NCBI GenBank assembly: GCA_030248225.1 | Contig: JASANE010017429.1 | Coordinates: forward strand, 17,693 to 81,692 | DNA: 64,000 nt | Reading direction: 5' to 3' | Source of the DNA: Trileptium ribeirensis | Lineage: Eukaryota; Nematoda; Enoplea; Enoplida; Thoracostomopsidae | Shown: positions 1 to 11,425 of the stretch, piece after piece | Layout of the letters: each line of letters starts with the position of its first letter | Numbering within the stretch: position 1 is the stretch's first letter | Made by a program: the position numbers and the translations under genes | Notes under the pieces: generated by a model | Told to the model about the DNA's origin: nothing | Database searches by the model: none | The model's input: the letters and a program-made list of their open reading frames with translations, nothing else

Positions 1-3
1 AAT

Positions 4-327
4 TTGACACTACTCTTATACTGCATTCCATTATCCTTTCACGCATTACATACCACTGGCGCACACATGTATTCTTGTGAGTACAACCTACATCAGGACT
101 CCTGGTATTCTGCTTCCATGACTCAAGTTTCGTTGAAACATATGTACATATATAATTTATTGCTACACACCAAATTTTATTTAAAATACATTCGTTCAGA
201 ATGCCTTAGCATTTGTATGCTTTTGTCTGCCAGACATATATCATCTCTCACTAGGGATTTGATTTTAGGCGGAGATGTAGAACTTAACACAGGTCTAATT
301 GATTTAAACCAATATATATATATATAA
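4..327 (+). mobile_element. retroelement-like ORF fragment with decayed 2A-like motif
   Basis: The frame is open from the window edge to a TA-repeat at 304-327. Bases 271-297 read GDVELNTGL, preceded by hydrophobic LILG. This resembles the 2A ribosome-skipping motif (D-V/I-E-x-N-P-G-P), which is known to occur near the N-terminus of ORFs in several invertebrate non-LTR retrotransposons. The Pro-Gly-Pro core is broken here (T-G-L), so skipping is not expected. Another open, coding-like stretch follows at about 333-488 in a different frame. I infer a decayed 5' part of a retroelement ORF. It could also be chance similarity, since only nine residues carry the signal. Confidence 0.3.
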
Positions 328-337
328 ACAAGATATC

Positions 338-3220
338 GAGCGAGTTGTGCGTATGTTACACAACACAGAACCTGAGTTTACTATTCCTGCAGGAACCCGA
401 AAAGACGACCTCATTTTTCAATTGCAAGCTTTTAATGAATATCTGCTTCTCCAAATATGGTCAACCTCGCAAAAGAGACGATTTTGATGATGTGGGTAAA
501 TAGGTAAAATTAAAATTGCCCAATTTTTTTGAAAATGTTACAAACCGTTAGTTTAAAAAGGTTACAAAATCCTACATGGTTCTTCCAAAGCAGTTAGAAA
601 AAACAGCCTTTTACGAGGGATCCCAATGTCTGCTCTGACACAATGTGGAGCAAAAGTTTCAACTAATTTTGAACAAATGAAAAACCAAATAGTTTCTCAA
701 TGAGCAGTGTTTGGAGAATCAGAAGCCATCCTCTGCCCTTCGACATTTGAAACAATTAGCGCCGAATAGTGAAAATAATGTAAAACTACGTATTTTGAGA
801 AACTACGAATGCAAATTAGCATTCGTTTGTAAACAAAAGAACAAAAGAAAACGCAAGGACGAAAAAGGGATGGAGTGATATAATAGAGAAAATGGCGTCC
901 AACCCAGCGTTTTTACGACTGTTGGGTTTTGGGGCGGGTTTTGGACCGGGAAACAGCTTGGTAGCCTGGTGGATGCCCGACAATATCTTAGAACACATTC
1001 GACACTCAGAAACGTGAAATGTTGCTTTTTATATCCCTATATCTAGCTACGTAAATTTCTGTTAACGCAATTTGTATAAAATAAAGCGCAGGGTCCGTTG
1101 TGTCGACAGCAGCGGACTTAAAAAATTTGACGATAAAACTTGATGTAAGCCTAGTGATGAATTTTAACGCCAAACAAATGCGAACCGGTTGAAAGTTGAG
1201 CTGGAATGGTATTCGAAGCAACTAACTCCTGTTTTGGATCCGCAAGCAAGCGTTTTACTTTACCGAACGAGCTATCAATGCCCGAGTTCACACCAGATAT
1301 AAGCCAGTAATACTCAACGTGGTCCATCTATCAGCAACTACCACTGGCCCTTTTATATACTATATATCTTGCATAATTAAACTTAAATTTTTCATTTATT
1401 TCATTAATCATTATAAGCACCCAATTAAGCAGGGACTTAGGCTGGGTGAGCTGCAGGACTGTCGATTCTGGTTTTGGTAAGGCCACAAAAATCCGACCTA
1501 CCCAATACGATCTCCATGCTAGATACTGAATTTTTAATTCGGTCCTAGCGATAGGAGCTTGAAGATAAAGAGACGTGGAGGCAACCAGTTGAAATATTGG
1601 GCCGCAGTAGAATACCCAAGACATACCGCCCTTGTATCTACAAGCATGTGTTTTATACCCAAAGGCAGAGGCATAGGGTTGGGCCGGGCCCAGGATTTTT
1701 GATTCTGGCTTCGATAAGGTGCCAATAAATTCCGACCGCAGGCAGTAGAATCCAGCCACTTTGAGAGGTATCTAAATATTTCATTTAGACGTAGCGTTTA
1801 GAGCATTACATGTTCATCGGAGGACAATGGGATTATCTCCACCAAGATGGGATCCCCGTTGGGGCACCCATCTTTCAAGATTCTCCCATGCCGAAGCCTC
1901 GCCGAAAATTTTGGGAAAAAATGAGGAAAACTTGAGCCAAAATGGAAAATTGTGGGACATTCGGCAAAATGTTGGGGAAACATTTTAAAATGAGTGCCCA
2001 AAAATTTGGCATCCAAGCAATAAAACCCATCCTCCCCACAACCTGCACTCCCACGTCGTCAGCCTGATCCTTCTCATGACGACCTTCCCCGTCGCACACC
2101 CTATCTCCCTTGGACTTCTACATACCAGAAGCCTGAATCTGCAACGCCCAAGAAAGGAAGATCTAGCCTCAGGGGAACAATCCCTCGGTCCCTCAATTGC
2201 GCTGGTTTGGCTCTAACACAACATGTTGGGGTTTGCGTCGATAGTTCGAGAGGTTCGAGTTTTCGAAAGAAGCTGGGTAAAGTTAGTCATTTCATTCCTA
2301 CATTGAATGTTTTATATCACCTAGACTAAGCCTGTGAGTTGAAATAAGTCTAGGCTTTTGTAGGTTCAACTTAAAATAACACAATAATCTTAAGCCATGT
2401 ATGCCGAAGCAGGGGTTCAGGGGGCCTAAACCCTGAGGCCTCGGCATCCTCCAGAGGCCATAGCAATGCTTGAGGGTTCTCTTTTGGCATTCCGCACCGC
2501 ACCAGCCCGGTAGCCGAAGGATCGCGGAAAGTTTTTGCAGAAATTGGTAGAACTATGATGAAAATGGCAAACATGGGTTGTCGATGGGGGTGGTCAAGTT
2601 TCTTCAACAATCCAAGCAGTACCTCCCTTGAACAACTCCACTGCCTCCTCCAGTCGACTCCAACTCCCCCGAGGCCTCGCAGTGACCGCATGTATGCCTT
2701 ACATCAACATGCTATATAAAATCGTATGGCTCGAGTCGTAAGCCTCAACCATCGTAGAGGTTTTTCAACATTAACTCGTCAAACATTGCTCGATTCAAAT
2801 CTATTACTTTACAAAGCATGTAAAATCCGTATAAATATAGAATTCTGTTAGGGAAACCCGTCAGAAAGTTTGAACAAATTTAATTAATCAACAGGCCAAA
2901 TGATATAAAATGTCATGAGTAAATTTAGGAAAATGCCGGGTTATCATACTAAACGTATTTAAGATTTATTTGGTTGTACTCATCAACTGCAAAAAAATGT
3001 TTGTGATATGCTTAGCTAGTCTTTCTGCTTTTTTCCCTAAATATTAGTGCCTATGAACTATCGGGGTTTTACCAGATGCTACAAGGCTAGACTAGGCTAC
3101 GAGCGGGTCCCCGGTCCAAACCCGCCCCTAAACTTCAAAATATACTAAAAATCCTGGGTTGTACATCAATTTCTCTAATAAAATGTAACACCCAATCACA
3201 ACAGAAAGAGTACAAGTGGT
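338..3220. other. intergenic, no recognised gene
   Basis: Only short ORFs interrupted by stops are present. A GC-rich motif at about 925-950 (GGGCGGGTTTTGGACCGGG) recurs inverted at about 3104-3122, which suggests copies or ends of one repeat. GC-rich patches at 1798-2100 and 2380-2690 have no family resemblance that I can see. Confidence 0.5.
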
Positions 3221-3228
3221 GTTTTATG

Positions 3229-3805
3229 CAGAGCCGCCGTTAGTACCCCCTACCCCCCTATGGGGGCCTCGTCCCTTGCAGGGGCCTCATCTCATGGCCT
3301 CTGGGTGGCGTTGAAAAGGTGAAAAAGTTGGGAGCCGCAGCACAACCTCAAGCACCTTTCGCAAAGTAAATGTACACGGTATACAAAGGTAACCTCAGAG
3401 TTAAGAAGTCTAATCGTGAGTATGAGTTTAACCGTTCCGTGGTTCAAAGTTAGAGTTTTTACTGGGCGCCTGTTTTACGGACATACACGAAAATTTATTT
3501 AGGTCAGCGTCTATGCAACTAATGTATAGCATTTGGTGTGAAATAAACTAGTAGAGGCCTTGAGGCCCCTGGTTATATTCCGGTGCAAAATAGTGCAAAG
3601 ACTGTTTATAAAATTATGGCCATGCATACTATCTTAATTTAAAGAACAGCTCTCAAATTTAAGGGTACGCGGTCTTTGCAAATTTTTAAGAGTATAATGT
3701 CTTAAGGTAAGTGTATTGGAAAACGATTACATTAGTTAAGAAATGTGATAGGGGCCTCGCAGCCTGCTGGGGGGAGGGGCCTCGGACATCCTAGCGGCGG
3801 CCCTG
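3229..3805. mobile_element. hAT-type non-autonomous element (MITE)
   Basis: The left end reads CAGAGCCGCCGTTAG and the right end, on the complement, CAGGGCCGCCGCTAGG. Both start with CAG and are imperfect terminal inverted repeats of about 15 bp. The 8 bases on both sides are identical (GTTTTATG at 3221-3228 and 3806-3813). Eight-bp target duplications and CAG-starting ends are typical of the hAT superfamily. The 577-bp interior has no transposase ORF, so it would depend on an enzyme encoded elsewhere. The clean duplication fixes both boundaries. Confidence 0.85.
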
Positions 3806-4504
3806 GTTTTATGCACAGTTTGGGTTAAGTCGAAAACATTACCATAGTAGTTCGATCTGTAAAAAAGATAAATCAAAAGCAAGTTGCTAACTCGAAACAC
3901 TTCCAACCAAGAGATGACTCTGCTTAATGTTGAATCGGCACGTACCACTGAATTTCCAAACACCCCTTCAAAAGTATTCCCATCAGTAAACTGAATGTTG
4001 TATTTATACCATTCAATGCAATTCATCAGACTAAACGTGAAAGCCGGAAAGACAATATCCATTCATTGGTGATGAATGGTAATATTGTTAATAAATAAAA
4101 ATAATAGTTATATTAAATATTTTGAATCATATTCCAAACTTTTTTCACTCCTTCCCCCTCACAGAAGGATAACGAAACTTAAGGATAAGGTAAAAATGAG
4201 CTATACGTGCGAAGAAAAGATCCTTGTCCAAATAATACACCGAGTGAAGAATAATACGGTTATTGTAAACTTTATACATCAGATATTGCATTCTGAAGAA
4301 ATGGTGTATATGATGTGGTAAAAATGATATGGTATAAAATTCCAGTACCAAATGTTTTAATAAATAATATAGTACGACATTGAATCCAACGCCCCGAAAT
4401 AAACCAAACCAGATATGTAACAGTTGATTATACACAAACGATGAAGAAAGAAGACGAAAGTGAGTCTAGTATTATTTAGTTGTTCAGGACTCCTCTTATG
4501 TCTT

Positions 4505-5125
4505 CTATAGAAAGATCAGATATAGGAAACATTTGTTGGCGCAACTGATGAATAGATTCGCTGATGGTTTGCACGCCAAGATGCAGCTCAAACATAGTTG
4601 AGTCAACATTAGTAGTCCATTCATTTGCTGTTTGCATAGTTGTTCACCGAACTCATTGAACTTCGATAGAAACTGTTCGAATTTGCCTGACAGATCGTCT
4701 ATTTTAGACCGAGTAAAAGCCATTTCTTCACCGAATTTCAGCTCAAGATTGTCAAGCTTTGTTTTGAATTCGGCTTATTCATTTTGCCACTGAAGAAACG
4801 ACTGCGATGAAGTTGGATCAGATAGTTCAGACAATTTTTCTAACACTGACATTCGTGCTGACATCTCGTCCCCATAGATAAGCTCGATGTATGGTGGAGT
4901 CAAGTCACCTACTGATATCATCTGCCTTCGAAGTCGATAGCATCGGCTCGTCACTTTCAGTCGACGGAGCGGCCAAGAGTGGGGATGGCGAAAATCGGGA
5001 ATGATCATGGAGAAACGTGCATTAGGTTTGAGGACTTCTATCGCTATGGTGATTGTGACTGTAGCGTAAGATCTACGTTCAATATGTCTGACATCATTCT
5101 GATTCAATAGCTTTTCTTCACACAA
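4505..5125 (-). pseudogene. possible coding debris downstream of the Gypsy remnant
   Basis: Two minus-strand open stretches (5125-4775 and 4723-4505) lie next to the Gypsy reverse transcriptase remnant. The second begins MAFTRSKIDDLSGKFEQF, a plausible helical sequence. No domain is recognised. It may be another part of the same decayed retrotransposon or an unrelated fragment. Confidence 0.2.
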
Positions 5126-5456
5126 CTTGCATCACGGCTTTACTTACTACCATCTATCACGACCTGCAGCAGTATAACTGTTCGGCTGCATTCGCTCACA
5201 AAATCTTGCACTTTCTGTTCGTCTTGAACGACATTAATCAACCAGAGCAGGGCCATATCTATCGCCGACTATTAAAATTCATCGCCACGTTGACTCATCA
5301 GCAGTTCAAAAATATATTTTTAACTTACGAGCAGACACTAACTTTAGTGGGTCGTACTGGTCAATGTTCTTAAGGCATCTCGAACAAAGCAACTACAATC
5401 TCTCCGGCAATAACTCTTCACGTTCTTCTTTAACTACAGACAGCAGCCAACGTTGT

Positions 5457-5672
5457 TAATTAGAAATTAGCTAATTAGTTAAGCTTATGCAGCTAAAATA
5501 GAGAATTTTGCAATATTTGTGTTATTTATTGAAATACAATCGTTTCGATCAAACCAGTATAGGGTTTTTTGGGTCGAAGAATTCAAATATAATATTTTTA
5601 CCAATGATAAAGCCCTATGCAGTGTAGTTACAAGAACATAAAATTAAGTACATTCGTAATGCCACAGACCAA
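5457..5672 (+). mobile_element. truncated copy of the 34.4-kb foldback arm
   Basis: From the TTAATTAGAAATTAGC region to ATGCCACAG this matches most of one arm of the inverted pair at 34443-35665 in order, including TATAGGGTTTTTTGGGTCG and ACCAATGATAAAGCCCTATG. The GAGCGGAGCT ends are missing. It abuts the RNase H part of the Gypsy remnant directly, so it was inserted into, or joined to, that element. Confidence 0.75.
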
Positions 5673-5679
5673 GAGGTCT

Positions 5680-6885
5680 GTGATGACAGTGAATGATATC
5701 AAGTATAAGTAAGGCCTAAAGTATTGAACTGCGAATACAGTGGCAAGTGCTTCTTTTCAATACTCGGATAATTGAGTTCCGGCTTTTGTAAAGAACGGCT
5801 GGCGTATGCGATTGGTCTTAAGTTAGTGTCTTGTCATTGGCTTAAAACTGCACCTATTCCTGCCCCACTAGCGTCAGTATGCACACAGAATTCTGTGGTG
5901 AAATTGGGAAAAATAAGTACAGATGCTTTAGTTTAGCATGATTTTAATTGTTCAAAAGCTTCAACACAAGAAGTTGTCCAACTGAACTTTATGTCTTTAC
6001 GTAAATGGTTATGTAATGGTTCAGCAATCGTAGCATAGCGTGGAATGAATCGCCTATAGTAGATAGTCATGCCTAGAAAACGTTTAAGTTCTGTGATATT
6101 AGTTGGTGTGCTGTACGATTGTACTGCTTTGAGCTTTTTAGGGTCAACTTGAAGTTCATCTTTCCATACAATATGACGTAGAAACGATACTTCGTGATTA
6201 ACAAAATCTCATTTGGTAATTTTCAATTACGTATAAATTGTGCAGTCGTAGTCGAGTAAGTCCTTCCTGTATATGCTTAATGTGATCCGAAAACGTCTCC
6301 GAAAAGATCAGTATGTCGTCAATGTAGCATACACAAAATTTTCTAGCCAAGCTTCGAAGGACTTTTTCCATGAGTCAGATAAGTTGCAACTGCATTGCAT
6401 AGTCCAAACGGCATGACTTTCCACTCGTATAGACCAGAGTATGTGACAAATGCTGTTTTTTCTGTCGTCAATGTAGCGTACACAAAATTTTCTAGCCAAG
6501 CTTCGAAGGACTTTTTCCATGAGTCTGATAACTTGCAGGTGCATTGCATAGTCCAAACGGCATGACTTTCCACTCGTATAGACCAGAGTATATATGTGAC
6601 AAATGCTGTCTTTTCTCTGTCCTCATCTTTCATAGCTACTTGCCAGTAACCACTCATTAGATCTAATGAAGTAAAGAAGTTAGAAACAACTATATACTTG
6701 CAGACTGCATGCTTCTTGAAAGAAATTGATAAAAGGAAATCCATGTTTCTATGGAAATTGACTAAAGACGGAATGGGAATTGCCGTGCAATTTCTTACCG
6801 GGCACGACAACTCTACGAAACATTGGAAAACTTTGAAAATTGAAGATAATGATAAGTGTAGGTGTGGTAAAGATTTGAACACTGC
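5680..6885 (-). pseudogene. decayed Ty3/Gypsy reverse transcriptase-RNase H
   Basis: Read on the minus strand, the order is right for a Ty3/Gypsy pol gene: a reverse transcriptase palm motif FTSLDLMSGYWQVAM (near 6650), MPFGLCNA, the YIDD catalytic box (near 6465 and again near 6320), then an RNase H start TDASGAGIGAVLSQ (near 5880) and an LNYPSIEK motif (near 5765). Stops and frame changes break it in many places, and a 150-bp tandem duplication disrupts the palm. Protease, integrase and LTRs were not identified. It is a dead fragment with no enzyme expected. Confidence 0.85.
6312..6613. repeat. 150-bp tandem duplication inside Gypsy pol
   Basis: The block beginning GTCGTCAATGTAGC at about 6313 and ending near 6461 is repeated from about 6462 to 6613 with few differences. 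It duplicates the YIDD/MPFGLCNA part of the reverse transcriptase and so proves that this copy cannot be functional. Confidence 0.85.
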
Positions 6886-7147
6886 AAAGATTTTGAATGC
6901 AGTAAATTAAGAGTTTTAAAATTGAAATCCTTTGAGTATGGAATTTTGGATAGCTCGCAAGGCCATCACCTAAAATTGATCAAATTACTAGGTTTCTGGA
7001 AGACGATTAGATTTTAGATTTTTCAAACAGATTTGGGGTGCTGGAAAGGACCTAGGGTCCAACCAGATTATATTAACCTCTCTTGCTGTCATTCATTCAT
7101 AACTAATAGCGCATAGCAACATATATTCCAACAATAAGCAAATATGA

Positions 7148-7440
7148 AAATCGTCTTTGTGGTGCAGTGGTTAGCGCGCTAGACTGCAGTGCAGAATATC
7201 GCTGGTTCGAATCCCGGTAGGGGCAATGCGTTTTCGCTAAACGTTATACATTTCACATTGCTTCGTGTTCAGCACTTACCACTAGGCCCAAATCGAAATT
7301 ATGCTACGTGACATTTCGGTCGTACGGGAAAGTCCGATTCTACCTACTGCGCACTTGAGTCCAGAATCAAGTACCTGCGCACAACATAAGTCTACCTGCT
7401 TGCCGGCCGACTGCTTATGTGAACTATTAATGAAATAAAT
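7148..7440 (+). mobile_element. tRNA-derived SINE candidate
   Basis: Bases 7155-7228 carry tRNA-like promoter boxes: an A-box-like TGGTGCAGTGGTTAGCGCGC and a B box GGTTCGAATCC (7203-7213) at normal spacing. The anticodon-arm context ACTGCAG resembles tRNA-Cys(GCA). The acceptor and T stems pair poorly, so I do not call a working tRNA. A non-tRNA body follows to an AATAAA-rich tail near 7430, the usual layout of a tRNA-derived SINE. A second copy was not found in the window. Confidence 0.55.
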
Positions 7441-7477
7441 CATAGTATATACAGTATATAAAAATAAAAGCTATCAC

Positions 7478-7746
7478 CATGGGCGTTGCTAGGAAAAAAT
7501 TTCGGGGGGGGGGATGGTCTGACTCAGGCCAAGATCTTATGACGCTTCGTTCCACTCGGCCGACGTGTTTTTGCCCCGCATGGCTGAATTTTAGATTTTA
7601 TAGCGAAAAAAGCTATTTCCTGGCTACTTCGACAGGAAAGGTGCAGTCCAGCTGAGAAAATTTTTTACTAAGGGGGGGATTGGTAATTTTTAAAGTAAAA
7701 AAAATTCCGGGGGGACTTCCCCTTTCCCTTCCTGGCTACACACATG
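7478..7746. mobile_element. hAT-like MITE
   Basis: The left end CATGGGCGTTGCTAGGAA matches the complement of the right end (CATGTGTGTAGCCAGGAA). Flanking octamers GCTATCAC (7470-7477) and TCTATCGC (7747-7754) agree at 6 of 8 positions, a slightly decayed target duplication. The interior includes G/C homopolymer runs and no ORF. Confidence 0.55.
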
Positions 7747-7867
7747 TCTATCGCCTTTATACCGTTTTGGATTTCTAATATTATAGGCAGTTGTAACAGA
7801 TAAGGATTACGCCTCTCTTTCTGCCGTAATTCAGAAGCAGAAGACTTTTGTAAATGTAACGTCTCGT

Positions 7868-8200
7868 ATGCTGGGCTCTCCAAATTGGAAGGCTGGCATT
7901 TTTCGGTTCCCTCTGGTGCAGAACAGGTGCCCCTGCAGTTCATGCCCCCTGGCAAAATTTTGGGCTCCCCCGGTTCACCGCCTCTTCGAAAATTTTTTCG
8001 TTTCCAATCGGTCCAAAGTACATAAAATTTGATCCAAATTTGTGCTAAAATTTCGTTATGAAGCCAAAAATTTCTCAAATTTTGTCAAAATTCCTTCAAA
8101 AGTTTTTCTCCTGGCAAAATCGGGCGCCCCCCGGGTCGGAACCAGGGGGCCCTGGTTCATGCTCCCTGGCAAAGTTTCCAGCGAATAGAGAGACCAAGTG
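7868..8200 (+). repeat. dispersed ~340-bp repeat, copy 1
   Basis: The stretch from CTCTCCAAATTGG to GCGAATAGAGAGAC contains a series of landmarks (GCCCCTGG, ATAAAATTTGAT, CCTTCAAAAG, CCAGGGGG) that recur in the same order and strand at 11047-11425. The family is unknown. Confidence 0.6.
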
Positions 8201-9078
8201 TGTACCGTAGGAACTGAAAAAATTGGTATTTTTATATTTATTTTCCAATCGCAATTTGTTGAGACAACAACGATCGGTCATATACACTGGAACACCTTGC
8301 TGTAACAGTTTGTGCCGTTGGTCTATATTTGGAGAGCCATTCACCTTATAATTTCGCCGATTGAACTCTTAGTTTAGTAGGTGAAACTGACGAACCGAAG
8401 AATTCTTACCAGCCGTGACACTAAATGTTCGTTACTGGGTTTTTAGTGCAACACGCATAAAACTCAACTTTGGCTGACCTTATTGATTAGCGCGATAACT
8501 TGTTTGAAAGCTTGAAATCTCGTATTTATGCCCTTTAGTTAGGCACGAAGCGATATCGGTATCTTCTCTGAAAAAGCGGGCCAAATGTGCTCGGATGGGG
8601 TTTAGTTACGTGCCGAATAGTAAAATTCACCGAATATCAAATATTAACGGTCGAAAGCGGAATAATTGATATATATTTATGAGTGAACTCCAGAAACAGT
8701 AAACGTGCATATGTAGCAACGTACGAGTCAACGTAAAAACACGCATGTATTATTCTGTCTACGCTTTTCTACTGTGTTAGGTTTAAAATATTAAATAAAC
8801 GAATCGATCAAAATAACTTTTTAGGAGCGGAAGTGAAAGGTATGCAGTGCCGTTTTCAATTCTTAATTCAATTCAATGCTGTCTTATCCTAAGCTAAGGT
8901 CTCTATATGAGACATGTACTAAACCTAAGTGGTAGGGCTGCCGCTCCCCTGAACCCCCAGCTCTAAGCTGTTTTTTCTAACGTTATAATGTTCGGCGCTT
9001 AAAGGTGACATGGGTCAACGAATCAGTGAAGAAGCGTGACCTCGTGGTTTTGCGGAATGAACGTTACCGGCCGCTGAC
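8200..9078. other. intergenic, no recognised gene
   Basis: AT-rich sequence with scattered short ORFs. Nothing was recognised here. Confidence 0.5.
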
Positions 9079-9086
9079 CCATATTG

Positions 9087-10225
9087 CAGGGAGTAACCGG
9101 AATTCCGGTTCCGGTTACGGCGAAAATCGTGTTCCGGTTGCGGTTCCGGCAAAGGGCAAAAACCATACCGGAACCGAAATTCCGGTTTAAAAAATTTATT
9201 TGAAATTTTCCACGTTTTTTGCTTCATCTGTGATACAAACATATGTAATATATATTATATAATGATCAAGCTCCAATACAACCAAGCAAAAGAAAAGATT
9301 AACTAAGCAATTTGCCGTTTGAAACGTAAGTAGGGCACATAATTTCAGTAGGAATTTTTCATAATAACCTGCAGGAGTTTGTTAACAAATGAAAGCCAGG
9401 TCGTTGCTTGTAGCAGCTATTTTACACATCCAGAAGTCTGTGCGGTACGTTTAAATTAAACCGGTCTAATTCGGAAACAGAGTATGGCTAACGCAGAAGT
9501 ACTTAGGGTATGCTTGGCTAACATAAATTGCTTCAAGAACCCGCAATGCGCTTGTGAACTTGGTAAATCAGTCTAAATTGAAGTAAAGTAAAGTTATCTG
9601 CAACGCAGCTAGAAACTGCTTTCTTGGCAAAGAACTGTATTTATTGAAACTGCGCGAGCACAGTGTGTCTCATTTATAGCATTCTGATTAGAAAGTTATC
9701 ATCATTATCATCTAACTTACGGGCACTGTTTGTCCAACGCTAGCCTAAACAGTGTACCTGATCAGAAAATTATATACTTCTATCTATAATTATTTTCTCT
9801 TAGTATCATATAAACCAATAATTTTAAGTTTTCTACAGAAGAACATGTAACAAACGTATATGTAGTAAAGGAAGGCGACTGGAGACATAGCGAAAGTGTG
9901 TATTGTACGCTCCAAGCTTTGTAAGCATATATATTCGATTTGACGCAGTATGCGCTATGGTGTATAGTGGAAGGCATTTTTTTGCTCTGGGTGTCCAAAA
10001 ATCGACATATTTGATCGATAAATAAGCATTATTAGCTTCCTCAGTCTCTTTAAAGTTTCAGAAAGGCAATAATACCATCGCAAAACATTAGGTTTAATGT
10101 AAAAGTTATTTTTAATGCATTTTAAATCCACTATACCTTCATTTCTTCCTTCATCTGTTTTACTATATATAAATTTCGGAGACCAAGTTCCGGTTCCGGC
10201 AAATTTCGGTTCCGGTTATTCACTG
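9087..10225 (-). mobile_element. CCGGAA-ended DNA transposon, copy 1
   Basis: The element is bounded by CAGGGAGTAACCGGAA on the left and, on the complement of the right end, CAGTGAATAACCGGAA. Identical octamers CCATATTG flank it (9079-9086 and 10226-10233), as expected for hAT-type insertion. Both ends are rich in CCGGAA/TTCCGG. The 1139-bp interior matches, in inverted orientation, the copy at 43312-44467. No full transposase ORF remains. The minus strand at 9780-9998 holds the counterpart of the Cys-rich patch seen in the other copy. Confidence 0.85.
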
Positions 10226-10233
10226 CCATATTG

Positions 10234-11046
10234 GTCACCTTCGCACCACACCCTCCTAAAGTTTCACTGTTTAAATTTTAGAGTTTATCCCGGGAAAGTT
10301 CTACTTTCAGCCAACTTGAGGCATCTATCACAATATGACATTTCGTGTATTTTGATCACGCTGATCCTATGTTGCTCGTTTTATCCCATTTCTTCATGAA
10401 CTGATTTGTATTTTGACTGGCGTTGAACAAAATGCTGCCGTACCCGAGCTTTAGAGTAGCGCTCGCTAACGGTTAAGATATGATGATGCTGTTGCTCTGA
10501 TCTTTAATGCTCCTCGTAGTGCGAGTAAATAGCAATGTTTAGCAAGCATACGATACTTGTTTTTTTGAGCCGGGGGTCAAAACTATCTTTAATGGGCCCT
10601 TGGGACCCGAAACACACAAGAATGGTAATATCTCTGCAACCGCTAGAGCTATACGAGTGTTTTGATTTCATTTTGCAGAGTAATTTATCCTCTATATGTC
10701 CTTTTGCGGATTGCCAGCACAAAAATTTGGTATATTTTCTCAACTTTTAAGCAACATAGCTAACATTCGGTTGCTCATTTTGTAATTTAATGTTCAGTTT
10801 ATCCGTGTACACATCTCTAAGCTGTATATTTACCACGACTTGACGATAATTCAAGTTAGTGGTTTAGTAACTGCTTTTGCCTCGTTATTAGGCTAATAAT
10901 GACGTTCATCATTGTGTTTATATGTAAATGACAGTTAAGATTGTGATTTTTGAATGTTGTAATGCCTTCATTACACGCGAAAGACACATGCACGGTTAGT
11001 AGCATTACTCTGAAAGTATACCGAAAGGTTTTTCGATTCGCTCTGT
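10234..11046. other. intergenic, no recognised gene
   Basis: Overlapping short ORFs on both strands at 10504-10750 have no recognisable motif. Nothing else was seen. Confidence 0.45.
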
Positions 11047-11425
11047 TGGCTCTCCAAATTGGGATCGGGGCTGTTATTTTTAAGTGCTCCTTGCTAAAAA
11101 CGGTGTGTCCCCCGTTTCGTGCCCCTGGTGAAATATTGGGGTCCCCGGTTTATCGCCTTTCTGTAATATTTTTTATTTCTGTTCGGTAAACACCACCAAA
11201 TTATATAAAATTTGATAAAGGATTTGTTCTGAAATTCCGAAACTTTGTTGAAATTTGCTTCAAAAGCTCAAACCTTTTCTCCCCATGAAGAGATTTTGAC
11301 AGCGTTTATTGTATGCTTGTAAACTCTTTTCTCTTGCCAAAATGCCGTCCTAGCAAAATTGGGTCCCCTAGTTCCAACCAGGGGGCTGCATCAAAATTTT
11401 TAGCGAATGGAGAGACAAGGCTCTT
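11047..11425 (+). repeat. dispersed ~340-bp repeat, copy 2
   Basis: This is a diverged copy of 7868-8200 in the same orientation, with a longer spacer before the CCAGGGGG landmark. The pair marks a moderately old dispersed family. Confidence 0.6.

Noticed and set aside
892..1017. 42-codon ATG ORF with good context (MASNPAFLRLLG...)
   Set aside because: It overlaps a GC-rich motif that recurs inverted near 3104-3122, so it is more likely repeat DNA; no splice partner was found.
7155..7228. Functional tRNA-Cys gene
   Set aside because: Promoter boxes are good, but acceptor and T stems pair poorly and a SINE-like body follows.
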